Assembly: GCA_019119595.1 (NCBI GenBank)
Contig: DWWS01000006.1
Coordinates: forward strand, 113,849 to 177,848
DNA: 64,000 nt
Source: Candidatus Eisenbergiella merdavium
Lineage (GTDB): Bacteria; Bacillota; Clostridia; Lachnospirales; Lachnospiraceae
Reading direction: 5' to 3'
This document shows positions 26,449 to 35,544 of the stretch, piece by piece (position 1 is the stretch's first letter; each line of letters opens with the position of its first letter). A program made the position numbers and the translations under genes. The notes beneath the pieces are model-generated. The model had not been told where the DNA came from. It worked only from the letters and a program-made list of their open reading frames with translations, and did no database searches.

Positions 26449-29133
26449 TCATTCCATCCGCAGCCGTTCCACAATGCTGTGCTTTTCCAGATTCCGAAAG
26501 CAGAGGAAGGGGATCAGCGCCGCGGCAAAAAGCAGGATGGGCGTGCAGAGAAGGAGAGGAAGCAGGGTGAAGCGGAAGGTGGTAAAGCCGCCCGCCACCA
26601 TGGCGCGCACGCCCACACCCACGGCGAGAGAGCCAAGCAGCAGAGAGGACGCAAGGGTGATGAGGGCGTAGCAGAGGCCTTCCATGACAAGCATCCGGCA
26701 GAGCTGCTTTTTCGTCATTCCGACGGACTGGATGACGGCAAATTCCCGCCTGCGGGACAGGATGGCCGTGACCATGGAATTGACGAAGTTGAGGACGCCC
26801 ACCAGGGCGATGACGATGCTGACGGCGCTGCCCGTCACGGCGGCGGAGCGGGTCTGGGCCTGATACTGGTCGGCCATGCTCTGCCGGGAAACGACGGGAA
26901 GGCCGGGGTTCACCGTTTCGGTGTATTCTTCAAAAAAGGCCTCCGCTTCCTTCAGGTGTCCGTCGTCCACGTTGAGGAACAGCTTCCGCAGGGTATGCTC
27001 CGGCCACAGGCTTTGGAATCCATCGGCGGGCAGAATGAAGCAAAGCTGGAAACGGGCGTCCGCATCCTTCTGGGAAGCGCCTTCGGTCACGGGATTTAAG
27101 GGGTAGACCACGGCCATCACCGTGTAGCTTTGTCCGTTGAAGGATACTTCAGTCCCCGGTGTGGGCGCGGGGATGACGTCAGGAACCGTGCCCCGTTCAA
27201 TGGAAGGCCCAACGGCAAGGACATAGGCCCCTGTAGAGAAAGCCTGGGCGTCGAAGGAACCCGCCATCAGGTATGATTCCTGCACCGCCGCCTGAAGGGG
27301 GATGCCGTCCAGCCCGTAAAGGACGGCGGAGGCGGCCCGGGTATCCAGCGCGTCACGAAGCATCTGCGCGCCGGAGGGATCATAGCTTTCCCAGTCGGCG
27401 AGCCGATCTTCCGAGTAAAAAGCGGCCAGATTCTGAACGGTATCCTCCGGAAGCTCCCATTCGATCTGCGCGGAGTAGAGGCGGCCCGTTTCCTCCAGCC
27501 CTGCAAGGGCCTCCGCCTGGCTGACCAGGCTGTCGGAAAGGGTGGTGCCCTGGGGGTCATAGCCGCCCATATAATCCTCGCTGGTGGCCTCCGAAAGCTC
27601 AAAGTCCGCAAGGGTCAGATCGGCCAGATATTTTTCCATGTCAAAGGCGGCGTTCTGTGCATAGAAGCAGCACAAAAGCACCAGACCCAGGGTCAGGGAG
27701 CAGATCACGGTGAGGGTGCGCCTGCGGTTCCGGCCCAGGTTAGCGAAGGCCATAGAAAGAAGGAAGGCGCTGCCGGTGCGCCCGGGATGGCTGCTTTCCA
27801 TGCGGTGTCCCTTCACCGTGGTATTCCCGGCTGCTTTTTTCATGCGGCGGTCTTTTTGCGGCGCATCCGCATCGCTCATGCGCAGCGCTTCCACAGGGGA
27901 GATCCTGGCGGCGAGGCGGGCCGGGCGCAGGCAGGAGATCAGCACGGTGAGCCAGGAAAACAGGGCGGAGCCAAGGGAAATGACAGGGCTTGCCGATACG
28001 GACGCCTGGGCTGCGGTTCCCATCAGTACGGGAACCAGCACCATGCCGAGCAGCCAGCCGGAAAGCAGGCCGACGGGGACGCCGATGAGGCAGAGACGGT
28101 CAGCCTGACCGTAGAGAAGCCTTTTGATCTGCCGTGTGGACGCGCCCAGGGTCTTCAGCCTGCCGTAGAAGCGGATGTCTGCGGTCACGCTGATTTGGAA
28201 AATATTGTAGATGATCAGATAACCCGCGGCGAACACCAGAAGCATGCCCAGGTACATGGGAAGGCTTTCCTGAAAGACGGAGGCGTTCATCTCCGGAAGA
28301 TAAGCCAGATTCACGCTGTACTTAAGGCCGGTCAGCCCGGTTTCGGCCAGGATGCCGTCCATGACGCCTTCGATATCCTGATCCGTATCAGGAAAGATCT
28401 GCAGCATGCGAAGCCCAAGCATGGCATTGTCCGCATCTGCCCCAACCGTTTCCACACCGGCTGCATCCGTTCCGACCGTCTCCACACCGGCTGCATCCGT
28501 CTCAGCCGCACCCGCCGTCATGGCGTCGGCGTATTCCCTGCTCACCCAGGCGCTGTGGGAGTAGGAGGATTCGTTTCCCTCCCAGAAGCCGCAGAGGGTG
28601 AAGGAGGAGACTGTAACTTCATCACAAGACAGGTCCTTGCGCCATTCCAGCGTGATGGTCTGTCCCAGCTCATGAGGGATCCCCAGCCGGTCCAGCGTGA
28701 GGGTATCGAGCGCCGCCTCGTCCGCCGTCTGCGGAAGCCTGCCGGTGGTGGGAGCGGAATAGGAATGGGCGGCGTAAACGGCATCCGCCCAGCGGATCTC
28801 CACCTGTGTTCCGGTCAGCGCGGTATTCTCCGCAAGGCCGAGAACGATGCTTTCTCCGGTCTCCTTCACATCCGGGTGAGCGGCGATCCGCGCCGCCTGT
28901 TCTTCGGTGAGCCCGCGGATGGTGGCCGGCGCGTCGCTCCCCGTCTGCCGGAAGGTCATTTCGATCATGTTCCGGTTCAGGCTCTGCGCCAGTGTGAACA
29001 GCGTGGTGAACATCAGCGTGGTCAGAAGAATGGCGAGAATGGCCGCCAGATTTCTGCCCCTGTTATTGCGAAAGGTACGGGATGTAAGCACCCGGATCGG
29101 GTGAAATTCTTTATTTTCAGAAAATGTGTTCAT
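26449..29133 (-). CDS. MacB/FtsX-type ABC transporter permease
   Basis: An 894-residue permease with an N-terminal helix and large extracellular domain, four-helix FtsX core (about 285-420), a second extracellular domain and a final FtsX core (about 765-890). RRREFAVIQSVGMTKKQL near the C-terminus is the FtsX coupling region. Such proteins export or sense peptides, antibiotics or lipoproteins. ATG at 29133 follows GGAGG by five bases. Inside the first extracellular domain a 30-bp duplication encodes TDAAGVETVG twice. It is paired with the ATPase gene 51 bp upstream. Confidence 0.88.
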   Translation of the reverse strand: MNTFSENKEFHPIRVLTSRTFRNNRGRNLAAILAILLTTLMFTTLFTLAQSLNRNMIEMTFRQTGSDAPATIRGLTEEQAARIAAHPDVKETGESIVLGLAENTALTGTQVEIRWADAVYAAHSYSAPTTGRLPQTADEAALDTLTLDRLGIPHELGQTITLEWRKDLSCDEVTVSSFTLCGFWEGNESSYSHSAWVSREYADAMTAGAAETDAAGVETVGTDAAGVETVGADADNAMLGLRMLQIFPDTDQDIEGVMDGILAETGLTGLKYSVNLAYLPEMNASVFQESLPMYLGMLLVFAAGYLIIYNIFQISVTADIRFYGRLKTLGASTRQIKRLLYGQADRLCLIGVPVGLLSGWLLGMVLVPVLMGTAAQASVSASPVISLGSALFSWLTVLISCLRPARLAARISPVEALRMSDADAPQKDRRMKKAAGNTTVKGHRMESSHPGRTGSAFLLSMAFANLGRNRRRTLTVICSLTLGLVLLCCFYAQNAAFDMEKYLADLTLADFELSEATSEDYMGGYDPQGTTLSDSLVSQAEALAGLEETGRLYSAQIEWELPEDTVQNLAAFYSEDRLADWESYDPSGAQMLRDALDTRAASAVLYGLDGIPLQAAVQESYLMAGSFDAQAFSTGAYVLAVGPSIERGTVPDVIPAPTPGTEVSFNGQSYTVMAVVYPLNPVTEGASQKDADARFQLCFILPADGFQSLWPEHTLRKLFLNVDDGHLKEAEAFFEEYTETVNPGLPVVSRQSMADQYQAQTRSAAVTGSAVSIVIALVGVLNFVNSMVTAILSRRREFAVIQSVGMTKKQLCRMLVMEGLCYALITLASSLLLGSLAVGVGVRAMVAGGFTTFRFTLLPLLLCTPILLFAAALIPFLCFRNLEKHSIVERLRME
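28442..28501 (-). repeat. 30-bp tandem repeat in permease gene
   Basis: Two 30-bp units (28442-28471 and 28472-28501) differ at only a few bases and encode a decapeptide duplicated in tandem, the same unit length as in the GH2 gene near 12.7 kb. Confidence 0.85.
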
Positions 29134-29184
29134 GGTAACCTCCAATGCAGTCCCTGGTACCGTTTTCCGGCCCTGTGTCTGCTT

Positions 29185-29880
29185 TTATGCCCGTTCCTGC
29201 GCCGGGCTTCCTGCGATATGTCCGTCCTCGATATGGATGATCCGATCGGCCATGCGGGCGATCCCCGGATTGTGGGTGATCATGACGATGGTCTGATGAA
29301 ATTCCCGGCTGGTCATTTTCAGAAGGCCGATCACATCATCGCTGGTCCGGGTGTCCAGATTTCCGGTCGGCTCGTCGGCCAGGATGATGGAGGGCTTGCC
29401 CGCCAGTGCCCTTGCGATCGCGACGCGCTGCTGCTGGCCGCCGGAGAGCTGGTTCGGGAGGCTGTCCAGCTTTTTGTCCAGCGCAAGGAGTGAAACGATC
29501 TTCATGATGAATTTCCGGTCCGGCCTGCGGCCGTCCAGGCAGATGGGGAGGATGATATTTTCCCATACGCTTAAGACCGGAACCAGATTATAATTCTGAA
29601 ATACGAAGCCGATCTGCTTGCGGCGGAATACGGCGGCTTCCTCGTCGGTCAGTCCGGCAAGCTCCGTGTGATCCACCAGAATGCTGCCTGAACTTGGCGT
29701 ATCCAGTCCCCCCAGCATGTTCAGAAGAGTGGACTTGCCGGAGCCGGAGGTGCCGATGACGGCGGTGAAGCTCCCCCGTTCGATGTCCAGATCCACGCCG
29801 TCCAGCGCCCGCACCTGGGTTTCTCCCTTCCCGTAATATTTTTTCAGGCCGCGGGCCTGCAGAATGATATCGTTTTTCAT
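29185..29880 (-). CDS. ABC transporter ATP-binding protein (MacB/LolD type)
   Basis: A 231-residue ATPase. Walker A is GTSGSGKST, the signature LSGGQQQR, Walker B IILADEP followed by TGNLD, and the switch His is in MITHNPG. It energises the large FtsX-type permease encoded just downstream. ATG at 29880 has GGAGG eight bases upstream. No regulator gene is in this two-gene unit; the kinase/regulator pair near 34-35 kb may control it (inference from the similar second transporter). Confidence 0.93.
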   Translation of the reverse strand: MKNDIILQARGLKKYYGKGETQVRALDGVDLDIERGSFTAVIGTSGSGKSTLLNMLGGLDTPSSGSILVDHTELAGLTDEEAAVFRRKQIGFVFQNYNLVPVLSVWENIILPICLDGRRPDRKFIMKIVSLLALDKKLDSLPNQLSGGQQQRVAIARALAGKPSIILADEPTGNLDTRTSDDVIGLLKMTSREFHQTIVMITHNPGIARMADRIIHIEDGHIAGSPAQERA

Positions 29881-29974
29881 GCACATAACCTCCATGCCGG
29901 AGAATTTGGGGCTGTGATCCCTCCATGAAGGATCATCCCCGCTCCGTTCTTTCAGGAAAAGGATAGCATGGGAG

Positions 29975-30014
29975 TGTTACAGGAGAGGTACTTTTATGGT
30001 ACAGTTTTGTAACA
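29975..30014. promoter_or_regulatory. long dyad between divergent ABC and UPF0175 genes
   Basis: TGTTACA (29975-29981) and TGTAACA (30008-30014) form a 7-bp inverted repeat 26 bp apart, with two GTAC palindromes between them. It is placed to serve the divergent promoters, such as TTGTAA-17-TAGACT at 30026-30054 for the plus-strand gene. OmpR-type regulators of MacB/Bce-like transporters bind dyads of this sort; that link is inferred. Confidence 0.4.
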
Positions 30015-30119
30015 TAGCCGGTTTCTTGTAATCCGCAGCATGATGTGATAGACTGACTTATAAATGACAGGCAGGGAGCCTTCTGCAACTCCCATTTTGG
30101 AAAGCGAGGTAGAGAAAGC

Positions 30120-30374
30120 ATGTGTAATATAGCGGTGAATATACCGGACGCTGTTTTTTATGACACACGAATGAGTAAGGAGGAGGCCAGCGCCTATGTA
30201 AGAAAGGCAGTGGCGTTGCAGTATTATACAAAAAACGGCGTTTCTATAGGATATTGTGCCGAAATAGCCGGAATGCCGCTGGAAGATTTCATTGAGTATC
30301 TTGGCGAAAATAAAATTTCCATATTCCATTTTGATGATGAAACGGAATTTATGGAGGAGAGGTCGAGGGCATGA
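30120..30374 (+). CDS. UPF0175 family protein (antitoxin-like)
   Basis: An 84-residue protein matching the UPF0175 pattern: N-terminal NIPDAVFYDTRMSKEEA, central YYTKNGVSIGYCAEIAGM helix-turn-helix-like region and C-terminal YLGENKISIFHFDDETE. Family members are thought to be DNA-binding antitoxins often paired with a PIN-type toxin. Here only an 11-codon frame (30371-30406) follows before a terminator, so the toxin appears absent. GAGGT precedes the ATG. It sits alone between two minus-strand transporter genes. Confidence 0.82.
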   Translation: MCNIAVNIPDAVFYDTRMSKEEASAYVRKAVALQYYTKNGVSIGYCAEIAGMPLEDFIEYLGENKISIFHFDDETEFMEERSRA

Positions 30375-30446
30375 TCCTGGCGCTGAAGGCTGTGAATGAG
30401 GAATAGCCTCGGCCGCTCAGCGGCTTTCATGCCGGCCGCTGTGATC

Positions 30447-30472
30447 GCCGGGGACTGATCCCCGGCATTTTT
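30447..30472 (+). terminator. terminator after UPF0175 gene
   Basis: The stem GCCGGGG/CCCCGGC with a six-base loop is followed by ATTTTT, which overlaps the end of the convergent permease gene. Confidence 0.75.
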
Positions 30473-33014
30473 AACTCCTGCGCTCCGTCCCCATCCTCTG
30501 ACGGATGCTCCCCCGGCGCAGAAAACACAGGCAGGAAAGGGGAACCAGAAGGCAGAGCAGCAGGATCACGGGCAGGATGATCCACAGCGGGGCGAGGGAG
30601 AAGGTATAGACCGACGCCCAGGAGTATCCGCTGACAAATCCGGGCATTACGAACCGGGTAAAAAGGACGGCGGGCGGCCCGATGAAAAGGGCATACAGAC
30701 CGCCGTAGAGGAAGCCTTCCAGCAAAAGCAGAGAGGCGAGCTGTCCTCCGGTCATGCCCAGGCTTTCGTATACGGCGAATTCCCGCCTGCGGCTCACCGC
30801 CTTCGCGATCAGCAGATCACAGAAATTCAGCAGGGCGATCCCCATCAGAACGGCGCTGACGATGAGCTGCGGAAGCACCATGTTCAGCCGGGCGTTTGCA
30901 AAGTTGGCCTGATATTCGCTGCGGCGGTTCAGGCCAACGCCGCGGGCAAGGCTCTGCGTCCAGCCGTCCAGCCAGGCTTCAAAGGAAGCCTGCGCCGAAT
31001 GGTCGATGTTCACCGCGATCTGGCGGATGCCCTGGCCGGGAAAAAGGGCGTCGAATGCGGGCAGGGGGAGGATGAAGGCGATGGAAAAGGCCGCCTCCGG
31101 GCTGTCGGAGCCGCTGAGGTAGGCGTCGTCGTGCATCACGGAGCCGAGCACCGAAAAGGTCTGTCCGGCCAGAGTGACGGTCTCACCGGCCATCGGCGCG
31201 GAAACGCCCTCATGCCAGGCCCCGCCCGTGATCACGTACCTGCCGGACAGGAAGGCATCCTCGTCAAAGCTGCCGCTGGTGAAGGGGCTGTATTCCAGCA
31301 GATAATCCAGATAAGCTCCCTCCATGCCGATGACGAGCGCCGTATATTCCCCGGTCTGCTCCAGACGGGAAAGGCCCTGACACCATTCCGGAAAGGCTTT
31401 CTGGGTATCCCGCAGGGTTCGGGTTTCATCATAGGGCTGGTTGTAAAAATCCGTAAGCCGCTTTCGCAGCGCGGCGGAGGCGGTCAGGGATATTTCTCTG
31501 GTCTTCAGGGCGCTGACGGATACGGTCTCCGGGCGATCCGCAAGCTGCCGCAGGGCATCCTGCGTGAGGGCACGGCTGTCCTGGTTATAGATCTGCAGAG
31601 AAAGGGCCGCCGAGCCGTCGGTGATGGAATAATCCCAGGGGGACAGGGCGGAGAGGTAGACATCCTCCTTCAGACCGATGAAAAGCAGCCAGAGCGCGGA
31701 CAGAAGCAGCGTGGAGGCGCTCAGGGCGCAGGCGGATAAAAAAATGCGGCCCCGGCTCCTTTTCAGCGTGCGAAAGGCAAGGCGGGGAAGCGTGATCCTG
31801 CCGTCGGGAAAGCCCTTTTCCCTGCGGGAAGAGCCGTTTTGCTCCCGGAGCGTCCGGGCGGGAAGGCTGCCCGACAGACGGAGCATGGGAAGCAGGAGGG
31901 AGAGCAGGACGGTGCCGAGGGTGCAGAGGGCCGCCGCAAGAAAGGGCGGCCAGTCAAGAAAATACAGCGCGGGATGCGCCGATATCCCGGAGATCAGCCG
32001 TCCGGCGGTGAGATACTCCAGAAAAAATCCGATCAGCCAGCCCGGAAGCAGTCCGGCAAGGGTGACGAAAAAGCCCTTTGCCAGAAGAAAATACCGAAGC
32101 TGCCGGGGCGTCATGCCCTGGGCCTTCAGCCCGGCAAAAAAGAGGACGTCCCGCTCCCTGTCCACGTGGGCGATCCCGTAGATCATGAGAAAGCCGCAGA
32201 CCAGCACCAGAGCGGCCGGGGCGTAGTAGGGCATGGACTGACCTGCCGCCTGCTCCCGCCGGGGCTGGTCATAGGCCAGGCTGGTGGTGAAGGCTGCGCC
32301 GGAGATTCCCTGATCCGCAAGAAGAAGCGCAGCCTGCTTTTCCAGATCCTTCGGCTGCCAGAGGGTGACGCCGAGGGTGACGCAGGGCGCGTCTTTATCA
32401 TCCCAGCCGGGCAGGAGGCCGTCGGCGGTCTCCTGCGTGATCCAGGCGCAGGCTTCCGTGAAATTGGCGGGGCCTTCCCACCAGCCGCAGAGCGTGAAGG
32501 TATCGGTGTGCTCCTTTGCTCCGGAATCGATCCAGGGAATGGAGACGGAAGCGCCCAGGCTGTGAGGGATGCCGAGCGAATCCATGGTGTAGATATCCAG
32601 CGCGATCTCATCTGCCTCCTGCGGCAGGCGTCCGGCGGCGGGCAGGGAAAAGACGGTTTCGGCATAGTCCCGATCGGCCACGGCAAGCGTCACCGTACGC
32701 TGCCCGATGAGCGGGGAGCTGATCTGCCCCGGGCTTCCTGACCGGACCGCGCTTCTGACATCCGGGTGGCCGGAAACCGCTTCGGCCTGCCGTTCCGTCA
32801 TCCCGGTATAGAGGATGTGGCTGGAGGAACCGTAGGCGTACTGGTAGCTTAAAAGAAAAGCGCCCTCCACCGCGCTTCCCAGCAGAAAAATAAAGGAATA
32901 CAGCCCCGTCACCAGAGCGGCGGCGAGGATCAGAAGGAGGCTTCCGGCCTTATGAAAGAAAAAATCCCGCCGGACCAGCTTCCGGCAGATTTTCAGATTG
33001 TTGTTTGCAAGCAT
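30471..33014 (-). CDS. second MacB/FtsX-type ABC transporter permease
   Basis: An 847-residue permease with the same layout as the one ending at 26449: N-terminal helix, extracellular domain, FtsX core (about 265-390), second extracellular domain and C-terminal FtsX core (about 720-840). SRRREFAVYESLGMTGGQL marks the last coupling region. The first extracellular domain shares the pattern AGRLPQEADEIALD ... LGIPHSLG with the other permease, so the two are paralogues. It follows its ATPase by 39 bp and belongs to the xfp/two-component transcription unit. Confidence 0.87.
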   Translation of the reverse strand: MLANNNLKICRKLVRRDFFFHKAGSLLLILAAALVTGLYSFIFLLGSAVEGAFLLSYQYAYGSSSHILYTGMTERQAEAVSGHPDVRSAVRSGSPGQISSPLIGQRTVTLAVADRDYAETVFSLPAAGRLPQEADEIALDIYTMDSLGIPHSLGASVSIPWIDSGAKEHTDTFTLCGWWEGPANFTEACAWITQETADGLLPGWDDKDAPCVTLGVTLWQPKDLEKQAALLLADQGISGAAFTTSLAYDQPRREQAAGQSMPYYAPAALVLVCGFLMIYGIAHVDRERDVLFFAGLKAQGMTPRQLRYFLLAKGFFVTLAGLLPGWLIGFFLEYLTAGRLISGISAHPALYFLDWPPFLAAALCTLGTVLLSLLLPMLRLSGSLPARTLREQNGSSRREKGFPDGRITLPRLAFRTLKRSRGRIFLSACALSASTLLLSALWLLFIGLKEDVYLSALSPWDYSITDGSAALSLQIYNQDSRALTQDALRQLADRPETVSVSALKTREISLTASAALRKRLTDFYNQPYDETRTLRDTQKAFPEWCQGLSRLEQTGEYTALVIGMEGAYLDYLLEYSPFTSGSFDEDAFLSGRYVITGGAWHEGVSAPMAGETVTLAGQTFSVLGSVMHDDAYLSGSDSPEAAFSIAFILPLPAFDALFPGQGIRQIAVNIDHSAQASFEAWLDGWTQSLARGVGLNRRSEYQANFANARLNMVLPQLIVSAVLMGIALLNFCDLLIAKAVSRRREFAVYESLGMTGGQLASLLLLEGFLYGGLYALFIGPPAVLFTRFVMPGFVSGYSWASVYTFSLAPLWIILPVILLLCLLVPLSCLCFLRRGSIRQRMGTERRS

Positions 33015-33053
33015 GCCGCTTTCCTTTCCTTTGCCGCCGGGCAGCGGCCCGTT

Positions 33054-33719
33054 TCACTCCCTGATGCGCCCGTCCTCCATGTGTACCACCCGGTCCGCCA
33101 TCTGCGCCAGCTCCAGATTGTGGGTGATCATAACAAGGGTCTGATGCCAGGTTTCCGCCGAAAGCTTCAGGAGGCCGAGCACGTTCTGGCCGTTTTTGGA
33201 ATCCAGACTGCCCGTCGGCTCGTCCGCCAGCAGGACGGCGGGCCTTGTGATGAGCGCTCTTGCGATGGCGGCTCGCTGTTGACCGCCGCCGGAGAGCTCA
33301 TCCGGGAAGGCGTCCAGACGGGCGGAAAGCCCCAGGGTCTGCGTGATCTCCTGAAAAAAAGCCGCATCCGGCGCGGCGCCGGACAGGCTTAAGGGAAACA
33401 GAATGTTTTCCCGCACCGTCAGGGTGGGTATCAGATTGAAATTCTGGTAGACAAAGCCCACCCTGCTGCGGCGGAACACCGCAAGCTCCCTTTCCTTCAG
33501 GCCGGAAAGCCGGATGCCGTCCACCGCGACCTCGCCCGCATCCGGCACGTCCAGCGCGCCGATCATGTTAAGCAGAGTGGTCTTGCCGGAGCCGGAGGCC
33601 CCGACGACGGCGGTGAAGGTTCCCTTTTCCAGGGACAGGCTTACCCCGTCCAGGGCTTTCACCTGATTTTCTCCCCTTCCATAATATTTTTTCAGATCTT
33701 TGACCGTTACGATATCCAT
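33054..33719 (-). CDS. ABC transporter ATP-binding protein of second MacB-like exporter
   Basis: A 221-residue ATPase with Walker A GASGSGKTT, Walker B VLLADEP and TGSLD. The signature is the unusual LSGGGQQRAAIARAL, with one extra Gly and Arg-Ala-Ala instead of Arg-Val-Ala. It starts 21 bp after the histidine kinase gene and precedes the cognate permease. It should power export or resistance against a compound sensed by the kinase/regulator pair. Confidence 0.92.
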   Translation of the reverse strand: MDIVTVKDLKKYYGRGENQVKALDGVSLSLEKGTFTAVVGASGSGKTTLLNMIGALDVPDAGEVAVDGIRLSGLKERELAVFRRSRVGFVYQNFNLIPTLTVRENILFPLSLSGAAPDAAFFQEITQTLGLSARLDAFPDELSGGGQQRAAIARALITRPAVLLADEPTGSLDSKNGQNVLGLLKLSAETWHQTLVMITHNLELAQMADRVVHMEDGRIRE

Positions 33720-33740
33720 GTATGCCTCTTTTTGTGAAAA

Positions 33741-34838
33741 TCAGCTGAGCAGGTAGACGGAAAAGGTGGTGCCTTTTCCCGCCTGTGAAGAAACGCTGAT
33801 GTAGCCCTTCTGGCGGGTGATGATGCCGTTTGCCAGATACAGCCCGAGCCCGACGCCCTCCTGGGAGGCGGCCTCCCCGCCGCGGTAAAATCGCTGGAAT
33901 ACGTCGTGATAGTGCTCCTCGGGAATGCCGATCCCGGTATCCGTGATATCGATGCGGGTATAAAAGAGCCAGGGCCGCACCGAAACAGAGACGCTTCCGC
34001 CCGCCGGCGTATATTTTACCGCGTTGTCCAGGATATTTTCAAGAGCCTCCGCGGTCCATTTTGGATCGTGCTGCACGCAGACGGCCTCATCGCAGTCCGC
34101 AGACAGAGAGATGCTTTTCTGCCCGGCCTTTGTAAAGACCGCGCTCATCGCGTCGGCGATGGTGTCGCAGAGGCGGCTCCTTTCCATGTGAAGGACGAAG
34201 GTGCCCGTTTCCAGGCGGGACATTTTGATGAGGGACTGAAGGAGAAAATCCAGCCGGTCGATCTGCTGTGTCATGGAGACGAGAAAGGCCTCCCGCTGTT
34301 CGTCGGAGAGCGTGTGCCTGCGCAGAATGTCCGCGAGCATCCGGATGCCGGCGATGGGCGTTTTGACCTGATGGGAGATGTCGCTGACAAGTCCCTGGAT
34401 GGTTTCCTTATCCCGTGCGCTCTGAAGCCGGCCCTCGTTGGCGTATTCGTAGTACTGCATCAGCTTTCCCTGCACCCTGGAAACGAGGGAATCGTCGTAG
34501 GGATGGGGCAGCAGCGGCGAACGGTCGGAAAGCAGATCGTCCAGGGTTTCGCACAGCTCGTCGGCAAAGCGGACGGTCTGGCGGCGCACCCAAAGGGCCC
34601 ACAGTCCGGCAAGACCGAAGAGCCCGGCGCAGATCAAAAGAATTCCCCGGCGCACCGCCGCTCTGGGGATGAAGCTCCATAAAAGCCACAGAAGAGCTGC
34701 CAGAAGGCAGGCTGCGGCCAGCAGGAAAAGAGCCGGGATCAGGAAAGAGGCCCGCCGGGAAAAATGCTCTTTCCCGGAAGGCCCGGCTACGTTTGGATGA
34801 TTCATTTGTTCCTTCTGCCGTTTCCTTTGTTCTTTCAT
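33741..34838 (-). CDS. sensor histidine kinase of two-component system
   Basis: A 365-residue kinase with two close membrane helices (about 31-55 and 63-84) and almost no extracellular loop, typical of intramembrane-sensing kinases that work with ABC transporters. The H-box reads DISHQVKTPIAGI, followed by the N-box ENILDNAVKYT, DTGIGIPEE and GVGLGLYLA. The frame start is kept at 34838; an ATG at 34805 behind AAGGA is a fair alternative. It lies four bases after the response regulator stop. Confidence 0.92.
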   Translation of the reverse strand: MKEQRKRQKEQMNHPNVAGPSGKEHFSRRASFLIPALFLLAAACLLAALLWLLWSFIPRAAVRRGILLICAGLFGLAGLWALWVRRQTVRFADELCETLDDLLSDRSPLLPHPYDDSLVSRVQGKLMQYYEYANEGRLQSARDKETIQGLVSDISHQVKTPIAGIRMLADILRRHTLSDEQREAFLVSMTQQIDRLDFLLQSLIKMSRLETGTFVLHMERSRLCDTIADAMSAVFTKAGQKSISLSADCDEAVCVQHDPKWTAEALENILDNAVKYTPAGGSVSVSVRPWLFYTRIDITDTGIGIPEEHYHDVFQRFYRGGEAASQEGVGLGLYLANGIITRQKGYISVSSQAGKGTTFSVYLLS

Positions 34839-34842
34839 TTCT

Positions 34843-35544
34843 TCAAATCTGCTCTCCTGTCCAGATATAGCCCATGCCCCGCACCGTGCGGATATAGGGG
34901 TGGGCCTCGTCCTCGATCTTGGCCCGCAGCCGGTTCATGGTCACGGTGAGGGTGTGGTCGTCCACGAAGTTACCGCCGCTGTCCCAGAGCCGTTCCAGAA
35001 GCCGCTGGCGGGTCAGGATGTTTCCGGCGTTTTCCGTCAGGATGCGCAGCAGCTTATATTCGTTTGGGGTGATGGAAAGCCGCTCGGCACGGCCGCCGGC
35101 TCCCCTCGTCGCGCTGAGCGCGTCAAAATCCAGGGAAAGCCAGCCGTCGCTCCAGCGGCCGTCCCTGGAGGCGGCCCCGGAGCCGTTCCGGCGGAGGGCG
35201 ACCTCCACCCGTTTCAACAGGATCTGCATGCGGAAGGGCTTGGTCACATAGTCCTCAGCCCCCAGGTCAAAGCCGTTCAATACGTCCTCCTCCAGATCGT
35301 TCGCGGTCAGAAAGATCACCGGCTGCGCCGGGTTCTGCGCTTTGATCTCCCGGCACAGCGCAAAGCCGTCGCCGTCCGGCAGGTTCACGTCAAGAAGGAT
35401 GAGGGCGAAGGAGCCCTCCGCGAGCAGATGCCGCGCCTTCGCGCAGGTGTAGGAGGGCACGGAGGCATATCCCGCGCTGTCCAGCTCAAAGCAGAGCCCT
35501 GCGCTCAGCGTAAGGTCGTCTTCTACTACTAAGATCCGTTCCAT
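34843..35544 (-). CDS. OmpR-family response regulator
   Basis: A 233-residue regulator. The receiver domain (1-120) has the acidic pair Glu8-Asp9, phospho-acceptor Asp52 in LLDVNLPD, Thr in FLTAND and Lys in VTKPF. The C-terminal winged helix (about 130-230) includes LLRILTENAGNILTRQ and VTMNRLRAKIE. It should act with the kinase just downstream and control the adjoining exporter. Its ATG directly follows the stop of xfp with no gap, so its ribosome site (GGAAG, weak) lies in the xfp coding sequence. Confidence 0.93.
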   Translation of the reverse strand: MERILVVEDDLTLSAGLCFELDSAGYASVPSYTCAKARHLLAEGSFALILLDVNLPDGDGFALCREIKAQNPAQPVIFLTANDLEEDVLNGFDLGAEDYVTKPFRMQILLKRVEVALRRNGSGAASRDGRWSDGWLSLDFDALSATRGAGGRAERLSITPNEYKLLRILTENAGNILTRQRLLERLWDSGGNFVDDHTLTVTMNRLRAKIEDEAHPYIRTVRGMGYIWTGEQI

